Assembly: GCA_025937115.1 (NCBI GenBank)
Contig: JAICSB010000026.1
Location: 1 to 16,772 of the forward strand
Origin: Pseudonocardiaceae bacterium
GTDB taxonomy: Bacteria > Actinomycetota > Actinomycetes > Mycobacteriales > Pseudonocardiaceae
Direction of reading: 5' to 3'
DNA: 16,772 bases
Both the position numbers and the translations under genes were made by a program. Shown one piece after another: positions 1 to 7,400 of the stretch (position 1 is the stretch's first letter; every line of letters begins with the position of its first letter). The notes under the pieces were generated by a model that ran no database searches, was not told where the DNA came from, and saw nothing but the letters and a program-made list of their open reading frames with translations.

Positions 1-447
1 ACCAGCGCAATCCGCAACGTCGAGCTTCCCTTGGTCTACGCCGGGGTGCGAGCTCGACGCAATTGTGCCCGGCGGGCCCTGGAGCAGGTCGGTCTGGGCG
101 AGCGCCAGAAGCACATGCCCAATGAGCTCTCCGGCGGTCAGCAGCAACGGGTGGCGATCGCACGGGCGCTGATCAACGATCCCGCGATTCTGCTTGCCGA
201 TGAGCCCACGGGCAACCTGGACACCGCCTCCAGCATCGAAATCATGAAGTTGCTCGGTGCGCTCAACGACGCCGGTCGCACGATCGTGATCATCACCCAT
301 GAAGAGGAAGTTGCCCGGTTCGCCAAGCGAGTTGTGCGGATGCGCGACGGGTACATCGAGAGTGACCAGCGACAGCGGGCCCGGACGGAAGTCAGTGGGA
401 TTTCCTTGATGGACAGCGGGCTGCCGCAGGCGAGAGTCAGCACATGA
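1..447 (+). CDS. ABC transporter ATP-binding protein, MacB/LolD type (5' end outside window)
   Basis: This is the C-terminal part of an ATPase that powers a two-gene ABC exporter. The reading frame is open from base 1, and the codons before the first possible start (TTG at 31) already match the family (TSAIRNVELPLVYAGV, the typical MacB-type stretch), so the true start is upstream. Visible motifs are the ABC signature LSGGQQQRV (127-153), the Walker B and D-loop block ILLADEPTGNLD (187-222) and the switch histidine in ITHEE (His codon 298-300). Walker A and the Q-loop lie outside the window. A tail of about 30 residues after the MRDGYIES end of the domain looks non-conserved. The stop codon overlaps the permease start (ATGA, 444-447), which implies translational coupling and one transporter. 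Family assignment is firm; the substrate is unknown. Confidence 0.95.
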   Translation, partial: TSAIRNVELPLVYAGVRARRNCARRALEQVGLGERQKHMPNELSGGQQQRVAIARALINDPAILLADEPTGNLDTASSIEIMKLLGALNDAGRTIVIITHEEEVARFAKRVVRMRDGYIESDQRQRARTEVSGISLMDSGLPQARVST

Positions 448-1685
448 GGCTACGGGAGGCGGTTTTCATCGCGCTGCGTGCGGTGGCCGCGCACCGGCTG
501 CGTTCCGCGCTTACCATGCTCGGGCTCATCATCGGAGTCTCGGCGGTGATCCTGCTGACCGCCGTTGGTAACGGGGTGCAGGAATCGGTCAATGCGCGTC
601 TCCAACCGCTGGCCAGCCTGATCACCATCGTGCCCACTACCGGGAACATCCCCGGAGGACCCGCCCCGAGAAACCTGACCGACGCCGATGCCGATGCACT
701 GCAGAAGGCACCTGACATCGTCGCCGTCATCCCGGAGGTGACCGCCCCCTGGCTGATCAAGACCGTTACCCCCGCCTCAGCCGCCCAGTCACTGGGCGCC
801 GTCGTCGGTTCCACCGACCGCTGGCTGGAAGTGAACGATCGGGATATGGAGGCCGGGTCGTTCTTTGACGAGGCCCAGGTCCGCTCCGCCGCGAGAGTGG
901 TAGTGCTGGGGACCACCACGGTGGACAACCTGTTCGGCGGCGACTCCGCTGTTGCCCTGAGTAGCAGGGTCCGGATTAACAGCCAGACCTTCAAGGTCAT
1001 CGGGGTGATGCAGTCCGCCGGTCTGCCGGACGACAAGGACGTGGTCATGCCGCTGAACAGCGCACGCAACTATGTCGTCGGTCACGGCGACATTCTCAAC
1101 CATGCCACGGTGCAAGCCGCATCAGTGGCAGCCGTACCCGCCGCGCAGGAGGAGGTGAACAACATCCTCGATGCCCGGCACCGGATCACAAACCCGGCAA
1201 CTCGGGATTTCGAGGCCCAATCCCTGACGACCTCCATCACCACTCAGAGTCAGATATTTCAGCTTCTCAGCTTGTTCACCGTTGCCGTCGCTACAATTTC
1301 CCTGATCGTCGGCGCAATTGGGATTCTCAACATCATGCTGGTCTCGGTCACCGAACGAACCCGCGAAATCGGGATCCGCAAAGCGATCGGCGCCACCAAC
1401 CGCGCGATACTTAACCAGTTCCTCGTCGAGTCCATCGTTCTGGCCGGCGTCGGCGGGCTCATCGGCGTCGTCATCGGAGTCGGACTGTCCGCCCTCGGCG
1501 GCATCCTCGCGCCCGCCTTCGCGCCCTACCTTGGCTCCACCTTCGCCGGGTTCGCGCCCATCGTGACGGTTCTCCCCGTGGTGGCGTCGTTCGTGATCAG
1601 CCTCACGATCGGGCTCATCGCCGGTGGCTACCCGGCCTACCGCGCCGTCCGGTTACGTCCCGTCGAAGCACTCAGATACCAATAA
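444..1685 (+). CDS. MacB/FtsX-family ABC transporter permease
   Basis: This is a complete 413-residue permease, normal size for the MacB/YknZ-like family. The cytoplasmic membrane subunit has a first transmembrane helix at about residues 20-42 (after AAHRLRSALTMLGLIIGVS). A large extracytoplasmic MacB_PCD-type domain covers about 45-270. Three C-terminal helices follow at about 274-300, 330-353 and 375-395. The conserved FtsX coupling segment TERTREIGIRKAIGA (303-317) and the terminal PAYRAVRLRPVEALRYQ are present. The ATG overlaps the ATPase stop by 4 bp, with a weak GAGAG ribosome site at 432-436. Members of this family export antibiotics, peptides or lipoproteins. Its position beside an NRPS suggests product export or self-protection, but this is inference. 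It could also be ordinary chromosomal flank, since a hairpin follows the gene. Confidence 0.95.
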   Translation: MRLREAVFIALRAVAAHRLRSALTMLGLIIGVSAVILLTAVGNGVQESVNARLQPLASLITIVPTTGNIPGGPAPRNLTDADADALQKAPDIVAVIPEVTAPWLIKTVTPASAAQSLGAVVGSTDRWLEVNDRDMEAGSFFDEAQVRSAARVVVLGTTTVDNLFGGDSAVALSSRVRINSQTFKVIGVMQSAGLPDDKDVVMPLNSARNYVVGHGDILNHATVQAASVAAVPAAQEEVNNILDARHRITNPATRDFEAQSLTTSITTQSQIFQLLSLFTVAVATISLIVGAIGILNIMLVSVTERTREIGIRKAIGATNRAILNQFLVESIVLAGVGGLIGVVIGVGLSALGGILAPAFAPYLGSTFAGFAPIVTVLPVVASFVISLTIGLIAGGYPAYRAVRLRPVEALRYQ

Positions 1686-1796
1686 CAGGCTGTGCTCCAG
1701 CTATGGCGACGCGGCCGACCGGACGCAATCAGCCGGTGGACGCGCACGCCAACCTTTTTCCACTCGCTAGCTGGCCCTTGGGCCGTGGCCTCGGAT

Positions 1797-1823
1797 CCGG
1801 CGCTGTGGCGGGCGCAGCGCCGG
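1797..1823 (+). terminator. Strong hairpin after the transporter genes, possible terminator
   Basis: A perfect 9-bp stem, CCGGCGCTG (1797-1805) with CAGCGCCGG (1815-1823), closes a 9-nt loop. A further GGAT (1793-1796) can pair with ATCC (1828-1831) across a 4-nt bulge. It lies about 110 bp after the permease stop. There is no T tract, so it is not a classical intrinsic terminator; GC-rich actinomycete terminators often lack one. It could also just stabilise the 3' end of the mRNA. Confidence 0.4.
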
Positions 1824-1879
1824 CGCGATCCCCGAGGTCCTGGGGGCGACTCCCCGGTGCGGGCCGGGTCACGGCGGGT

Positions 1880-1893
1880 GGTGGTCTGCCACC
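1880..1893 (+). other. Small hairpin
   Basis: GGTGG (1880-1884) and CCACC (1889-1893) form a 5-bp stem with a TCTG loop. It may add to the transcription end signal at 1797-1823, but a stem this short occurs by chance in GC-rich DNA. Confidence 0.2.
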
Positions 1894-1930
1894 GGGACCA
1901 GCTGGACAACTCCCGCGAATGATCAAGGCC

Positions 1931-1958
1931 AGTACATCTATCGCAGTACATCTATCGC
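1931..1958. repeat. Exact 14-bp tandem repeat (two copies)
   Basis: AGTACATCTATCGC occurs twice without a gap (1931-1944 and 1945-1958), followed directly by GGTAGAC. The second copy takes part in an inverted repeat (1951-1964). The location, just upstream of an AT-rich promoter-like segment, suggests an operator with two sites in phase. Confidence 0.85.
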
Positions 1959-1964
1959 GGTAGA
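1951..1964. promoter_or_regulatory. Candidate operator dyad TCTATCGCGGTAGA
   Basis: TCTA-t-CGCG-g-TAGA is an inverted repeat in which 12 of 14 positions match its reverse complement. A degenerate copy, TCTATCGCAGTACA, lies immediately before it (1937-1950), giving two sites 14 bp apart. The dyad sits 10 bp before the -10-like hexamer at 1975-1980, so it would cover the -35/spacer region. This is a typical place for a dimeric repressor. The regulator is not encoded in the window and its family cannot be named. Confidence 0.45.
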
Positions 1965-1974
1965 CCTAACGGCG

Positions 1975-1980
1975 GATAAT
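1975..1980 (+). promoter_or_regulatory. Possible -10 element (GATAAT)
   Basis: GATAAT matches the TATAAT consensus at five of six bases and lies in the only AT-rich stretch of the intergenic region (about 1974-1995). The expected -35 position (about 1952-1957) is poor and overlaps the dyad, so the promoter may need an activator or may be repressed. It would give a 5' leader of about 200 nt before the thioesterase start. A second AT-rich hexamer, TTAATA, is at 1988-1993. Confidence 0.35.
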
Positions 1981-2044
1981 TCTCGAATTAATAAAGGCCT
2001 AAGCACGCCTGAAGATCGTTGCAAGGGTGCACTCGTAGCGTCCT

Positions 2045-2089
2045 GTCCGTGAGCACAGGGCTCACTTCGAGGAAGGTGCTGTCACGGAC
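2045..2089 (+). promoter_or_regulatory. Leader RNA with alternative hairpins
   Basis: GTCCGTGAGCAC (2045-2056) can pair over 12 bp with GTGCT plus CACGGAC (2076-2080 and 2083-2089), with a 2-nt bulge and a 19-nt loop. Inside it, GTGAGC (2049-2054) can instead pair with GCTCAC (2060-2065) over a 5-nt loop. The two folds use the same bases and exclude each other. It lies 100 nt upstream of the GTG start of the beta-lactamase-fold gene. This may be an attenuator-like leader or a simple mRNA-stabilising hairpin; no known riboswitch is recognised. Confidence 0.35.
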
Positions 2090-2175
2090 GCGCCGCGGGT
2101 GAGTTTGCGCCCCGGCACCGCAGGCGGCGACGGTCTTCTGCCTCGGATCGATTCGTACCGCTGACCTTCCCAGGC

Positions 2176-2182
2176 GAGGGGG
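2176..2182 (+). promoter_or_regulatory. Ribosome binding site for the GTG start at 2189
   Basis: GAGGGGG lies 6 nt before GTG 2189, a good Shine-Dalgarno match at good spacing. It competes with an equally good site, GAAGGGA (2295-2301), 7 nt before an in-frame ATG at 2309, so the start of the following gene is not settled. Confidence 0.6.
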
Positions 2183-2188
2183 TATTTC

Positions 2189-3751
2189 GTGGCAGACGCG
2201 TCCGCGATTAGTCCGAGTGATCAGGAGCGCGGGGTTGCCCGTCAGGCTCTTCGCCCTATCGACCAGATGCTGCGGTGTCACGGGAACGCGTCCCGAAGGG
2301 ACCTGGTCATGGTCGCCCCGGTCGGACGCTCCGTGTTCGCCCAACAGGAGTTCGAGCCGTCGTTAGACCTAGATCGCTGGTCCGACCTGTTGGCCGTCTT
2401 GGCGCGGAAACATCAAGTTCCGGGGGTTCAGCTCGCCATCCACCTCGGCGGCGAGACGGTGGCGATCGAGGTCGGTGAGGTGGAATACCGAACAGGGCAC
2501 CAGGTTACCCGAGATGCGGCCTTCCCCATCGGGTCGCTCAGTAAGACGTTTACGGCAACTTTGGCGATGATCCTGGTAGCCGACGGAGATCTCGACCTCG
2601 ACGCTCCGCTCGGTGAGCACCTGCTTGAGCTGGGCGACCTTGGAAATGACCTCACTCTTCGCCAGGTCTTGAGCCATACAGGAGGTCTCGCCGCCGGACC
2701 CGACTCAGAGGAGGTGCTCGGCAGTTCTATACGGCGCTATGTCCTGGACCACTGCTGCCGCCACAACTTGGTTCTGCCGCCTGGCACCGGCTTCTCCTAC
2801 TCGAACATCGGCTACGCCTTGGTCGGCCACCTGATCGAAACCATCACTGGTATGAGCTGGTGGGAGGCCATGGAGTCGATCTTGCTATGGCCATTGGGGA
2901 TCGAGCCGACGTTCATCTGCGGGGCGCAGCGGCGACCGCTTGGTCGCCCGCTCGCCATCGGTCACTCGGTTAACACAGCCGTCGGCAGGATCCGGCCCGT
3001 CAAGCAGTCGCTGGCGCTCGCCGAAGCACCGGCAGGCGGGCTGGCGGTGAGCGCTGTGGATCTCGTGGCGCTAGGGATGACCCAGCTCGGCGGTGGCGCA
3101 CCAGCACTCCTGCCGACCGTCTATGCCGAGGAGATGCGGCGAGGCGTCCCCACCGCGGAACCGTTCGGACTCGCTGATGAATGGGGGCTTGGTCTGGCGG
3201 TGTTTCGGGGCGCAAACAGCACCTGGGTAGGTCACGACGGCAACGCCGGCGGCACGGCATGCTACCTGCGAATCGAACCTGCCTACGGCTGCGCCATCGC
3301 CTTCACCAGCAACGCGAATATCGGACTCGGCATGTGGCAGGAACTGGTTACCGAGCTGCAGAGTGCCGGCCTACCCATCGACAACTACTCCACAATTAAA
3401 GCGTTGAGACGGCCGGCGGTGCCTTCACCCGGCTGCGTGGGCACCTACGTGAACGGGGATATCGAGTACTCGGTGAGTATCCACGAGGACGGTAACTACC
3501 ACCTCGCAATCGACGGTGAAGCTGTGTCCCGGTTGACGCTCTACGATGGCTTAATTTTCTCGCAACAGGACCTTGGCTCGGGCGAGTGTATACCTGCTGG
3601 GCGTTTTCTGCGGGATTCGATTACCGGAGAATTTTACGGAATTCAGGTGGCTGGCCGCGTGGCTCGTCGTCAATTGGTCACAAGTCAAAACGGGATGTCG
3701 GTCGGGACGCAGGACGATGTCTGTCTAGTAAACATCCCGTGTCCTCGGTGA
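2189..3751 (+). CDS. Beta-lactamase-fold serine hydrolase, probable PBP-type trans-acting thioesterase/peptide cyclase
   Basis: This 520-residue protein (480 if it starts at ATG 2309) has the serine beta-lactamase/DD-peptidase fold with all active-site motifs. They are SxxK as S116-L-S-K119 (in [10 protein letters not shown]), YxN as Y204-S-N206 (FSYSNIGYA), and H349-D-G351 in place of KTG. The family block [11 protein letters not shown] (158-168) is also present. After about residue 410 comes a beta-rich domain ([12 protein letters not shown] ... [14 protein letters not shown]), like the lipocalin-like C-terminal part of SurE-type enzymes. There is no signal peptide or membrane helix, which argues for a cytoplasmic role rather than a secreted beta-lactamase. 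Known SurE-family members take the peptide from the last NRPS carrier protein and cyclise it head-to-tail. The NRPS gene starts 28 bp downstream, the arrangement seen for surE and surA. Fold is certain; cyclase function is inferred. Alternatives are esterase, D-aminopeptidase or resistance protein. Confidence 0.8.
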   Translation: MADASAISPSDQERGVARQALRPIDQMLRCHGNASRRDLVMVAPVGRSVFAQQEFEPSLDLDRWSDLLAVLARKHQVPGVQLAIHLGGETVAIEVGEVEYRTGHQVTRDAAFPIGSLSKTFTATLAMILVADGDLDLDAPLGEHLLELGDLGNDLTLRQVLSHTGGLAAGPDSEEVLGSSIRRYVLDHCCRHNLVLPPGTGFSYSNIGYALVGHLIETITGMSWWEAMESILLWPLGIEPTFICGAQRRPLGRPLAIGHSVNTAVGRIRPVKQSLALAEAPAGGLAVSAVDLVALGMTQLGGGAPALLPTVYAEEMRRGVPTAEPFGLADEWGLGLAVFRGANSTWVGHDGNAGGTACYLRIEPAYGCAIAFTSNANIGLGMWQELVTELQSAGLPIDNYSTIKALRRPAVPSPGCVGTYVNGDIEYSVSIHEDGNYHLAIDGEAVSRLTLYDGLIFSQQDLGSGECIPAGRFLRDSITGEFYGIQVAGRVARRQLVTSQNGMSVGTQDDVCLVNIPCPR

Positions 3752-3760
3752 AACGCGCCT

Positions 3761-3767
3761 GAAGGGG
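3761..3767 (+). promoter_or_regulatory. Ribosome binding site of the NRPS gene
   Basis: GAAGGGG lies 12 nt before ATG 3780, rather far but the only purine-rich site. The NRPS frame is open only from 3732 (TAA at 3729-3731) and holds no ATG, GTG or TTG between there and 3780, so this ATG is the likely start. Confidence 0.6.
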
Positions 3768-3779
3768 TTCCGAAGATTC

Positions 3780-4493
3780 ATGGTTGTCCACGATAGGTTC
3801 CGGAAGGCTGAGAAATTGACCGATCGCGGGGGGCAGTCGGCGTGGTCATTCGGCGAACAACTCGGGTACTGGAGAAGGCAACTCAAAGGTGCCTCGGCGC
3901 CTGAGTTTCCTATCGGGAAGTCGCGGCCCACCAGCATGACGCCGATCATGGCACACAAGTTCGATGTGCCACGGGACGTGACCACGCGCGTGGCGGACAT
4001 GGCCGGTCTGTGCGGCCTGTCGCTGCTTGAGCTCGCGGTTGCCGCCTTCCAGATTGTCTTGGCACGCTACACCGGCCGAGACGACATCACCGTTGTCACG
4101 CCAGCTCCGGGGCGGAGCTATCCGGTGGTACTGCGATCCCGGTTAACCGACTCGGCTTCCTTCCTGGACTTTGCGCTGGAGGTTCGAGCCACAGTGAAGG
4201 CGGCCTTTGCGCACTCCGACATTTCTTTCGAGTGCCTCGCCGAGGAGTTGGGCCTGGAACCTGAGTTGGTGCGGGCCATGGTGATTTGTGAACGGCCCGC
4301 CGTGGCGCTCGCCGCGGACGTCACGGTGTTCATCGAGCGGGCAAATGAACTGTCGGGCGTCGTCGAATACCGCACTGACCTATTTGATCCGGCCGCGATC
4401 GCGCGGCTGGCTGGTCATCTGACCCATGTTCTGGACGTCGTCACCGCCGATCCTGGTATTGCGCTGAGCAAGATTGACATCCTGACTGACACC
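3780..4493 (+). other. C*: truncated, inactive N-terminal condensation-like domain
   Basis: About 238 residues correspond to the C-terminal half of a condensation domain, from [12 protein letters not shown] (residues 24-35) through [24 protein letters not shown] to the usual end before the LLVEWNDT linker. The N-terminal half with HHxxxDG is absent. The segment equivalent to [10 protein letters not shown] in C2 is also deleted ([16 protein letters not shown] stands in its place). It cannot condense, which fits a chain-starting module. It may serve as a scaffold for A1 or be a remnant. Confidence 0.8.
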
Positions 4494-7400
4494 GAGCGCA
4501 CACGTCTACTTGTCGAATGGAACGACACCCATCGGGATGTGCGGCCGGCTGCGTTCGCTGAGCTGTTCGAAGCTCAGATGGCGCGGACGCCGGAGCTTCC
4601 AGCCGTGCTGTTCGACAATTCCCGCAGTCGACCCGAGGAGCAGGTCTTAGACGGGGCGCTGACCTACGTGGAGCTGGAGGTTCGCGCAAACCAGTTGGCC
4701 CACCTGCTGATCGCGCTGGGCGCGGGACCGGAACGGATCGTGGCGTTAGCGCTGCATCGGTCGGTGGAGATCGTGGTGGCACAGCTGGCAGTGGTGAAGG
4801 CGGGGTCGGCGTTCCTGCCGGTGGATCCGGCATACCCACCCGAGCGGATCGAATTCATGCTGGCTGACTCCAGACCGGTGCTAGTCGTCACCCTGTCGAA
4901 GTTGGCGTCCCAGTTGCCATGCCCAGCGGGTGTAGCCGTGGTAGCCGTCGATGATCCGGACACGGTGTCGGCGGTGGGGTCGATGCCTGATCGAGCCCCG
5001 ACCGACGCAGACAGGTCGTCGCCGTTGGTCTTGGCGCATCCAGCCTATGTGATCTATACGTCCGGGTCGACGGGGTGGCCCAAAGGCGTCGTGGTCTCTC
5101 ACGCGGGCTTGGCGAGCTTTTCGGCTGCAGAGATCGACCATTTCGAGGTACACCCCGGCGACCGGGTATTGCAGTTCTCCTCGCCAAGCTTCGACGCGTC
5201 GGTCCTGGAGTTGTGCATGGCGCTGCCGGCTGGTGCTGCTCTGGTGGTGCCGCCGCCGGGCCCGCTGCTCGGTGATGCGCTGGCCGAGGTACTCGCGGAG
5301 CGCGCGGTGACGCATGCGCTGATCCCGCCGGTGGCATTGGCGACGGTGCCGCAGGTGGTAGCGCGCACGGGTTTGCCGCAGTTCCATACGGTGATCGTCG
5401 GCGGTGATGCGTGCGCGCCGGAGTTGGTGAATCACTGGGCTGCGGGCCACCGATTGATCAATGCTTACGGGCCGACCGAGGCGACTGTGGTGTCGACGTG
5501 GAGTCGTCCGCTGGCTGCGGGTGATGGGGCGGCACCGCCGATCGGTCGGCCGATTCGGAATACCCAGGTGTACGTGCTCGATGAGGGTTTGCGGCCGGTG
5601 CCGGTAGGGATGCCCGGTGAACTGTACGTGGCGGGTGGCGGGTTGGCGCGGGGCTACCTGAACCGTCCCGGATTGACCGCCCAGCGATTCGTGGCCAACC
5701 CGTTCGGCGAGCCGGGTTCTCGGATGTATCGCACCGGGGACGTGGTCCGCTGGATGGCCGAGGGCGAGTTGGCGTTCGTTGGCCGCGCCGACGAGCAGGT
5801 CAAGATCCGCGGATTCCGCGTCGAGCCCGGCGAGATCGAGACATTGCTCCGAAAGCATCCCGACATCGGCGAGGCCGTGGTGATTGCCCGCGAGACGTTG
5901 CTAGCAGGAAGCGGGACTGGTTTCAAGCGACTCGTCGCCTACGTTGTCCCAGCCGATGACGCAAAACCGGTTCCTGGCCAGCTACGCGCAATGGTCGCCG
6001 GCTCGCTGCCCGACTACATGGTGCCGTCGGCGTTCGTGGTTCTGGATAGTTTGCCGCTGAGCCCCAATGGAAAGCTGGATCGGCGTGCCTTGCCGGAACC
6101 CAAGGATGCGACACCACGGAGGACGTCCGTCGCGCCGCGCACCAGTAACGAGCGCATCGTGGCGCAGATCTGGGCTGAGTTGTTGGGCATGGACGAGATC
6201 GGCGTCGAGGACGACTTCTTCGAACTCGGCGGCGATTCGATCCTGAGTTTCCGGGCGCTGTCCCGGATTCGCACGGCGTTCGGGGTAGCTCTGTCCGCCC
6301 GCGTGGTGTTCGACACTCGGACAGTCGCGCGGCTCGTGGAGCTACTACCAGCCGCCATTCCTGCCGACCAGGACGACGGGATCCGACTCGTTCCGCGCGA
6401 GCGGCCACTACCGCTTTCTCCCGTCCAGCAGCGGTTGTGGTTCCTGGACGACCTGACTTCCGGAGGGACCGAGTACAACACCGGAGTCGGGCTGCGGCTG
6501 TCCGGCGCGTTAGACCTCGACGCGTTGCGCGCGGCGCTGGACGCTCTGGTCAGCCGGCACGAGTCACTGCGGACGACGTTCGTCACCGTGGACGGACACG
6601 GGATGCAGGTGGTCGCTGCGGGTGGTGACATCCCACTGCGCGCGGTCGACCTGTCCACCGTCGACGAAGCTGCGCGCGATGCGGCGGTGCAGCAGGCGCT
6701 AGCGGACGAGCTGAGCTGTCCTTTCGACCTGCGGCGCGGCCCGTTGACCAGGGCGGTGCTAGTGCACCTTGCCGAGGACGACCACGTGCTGATGCTCAGC
6801 CAGCACCACATCGTCACCGACGGCTGGTCGGTCGCGGTACTGGTAGACGAGCTCACCGAACTGTACGCCGCCGCCGTACGGCGAGCCCCGGCCAGCTTGC
6901 CGGAGCTACCAATCCAGTACCTGGATTTCGCCGGGTGGCAACGCCAACGGCTGTCCGGCCCTGCCCTGCAGGAGCACCTCGACTACTGGAAACACAAGCT
7001 CGCTGACCTCCCCGTGCTCGAGCTGCCGACTGACCGGCCCCGGCCGTCTCTCCGTAGCACCTCGGGCGCGGTGCACCGCCGTGACCTGCCGACCGACCTG
7101 GTCACCGGCTTGACCAGGGTGGGACGCGAGCAAGAGGCCACGCTGTTCATGACCTTGGTCGCCGCGGTGCAGCTGCTGCTGTCCCGGTACACCCACCAGC
7201 GCGACGTCGCGATCGGTACCGCGACCTCCGGCCGCAACCGCAGCGAGCTGGAGAACCTCGTCGGCTTCTTCGTCAACACGGTCGTTCTGCGCTCAGAGCT
7301 GGACAGTGCGCGGACGTTCAGCGAGTTCCTCGCCGAGGTCCGGGAGACGGTGCTGGAGGCGTTCGCCCACGACGAGGTCCCCTTCGACCGGCTGGTCGAG

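Larger units (their letters stand above)
1686..2188. other. 503-bp intergenic control region
   Basis: No convincing gene is seen here. Short open frames on both strands (for example 1703-1963 +) have no family resemblance and no good ribosome site, and they run through the hairpin and repeats. The first half is GC-rich and holds hairpins at 1797-1823 and 1880-1893. Between 1931 and 1995 the sequence becomes AT-rich and carries a tandem repeat, an inverted repeat and a -10-like hexamer. From 2045 to 2089 lies a structured leader. The layout suggests the end of the transporter unit followed by the promoter of the thioesterase-NRPS unit. Confidence 0.7.

Noticed and set aside
31..447. TTG at 31 as the start of the ATPase gene
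   Set aside because: Family-conserved residues (TSAIRNVELPL) are encoded before it in the same frame and Walker A is missing, so the gene is simply cut by the window edge.
1703..1963. 86-codon + strand frame in the intergenic region
   Set aside because: Its translation is Gly/Pro/Arg-rich with no recognisable domain, and it runs through the hairpin at 1797-1823 and the tandem repeat.
2049..2102. 17-codon GTG frame in the leader, possible leader peptide
   Set aside because: It has no clear ribosome site, no run of regulatory codons, and a start inside the hairpin stem.
2189..3751. Secreted class C beta-lactamase giving antibiotic resistance
   Set aside because: There is no signal peptide, it has a C-terminal beta-rich extension and an HDG in place of KTG, and it lies next to an NRPS. 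A role in peptide release fits better, though resistance is not excluded.
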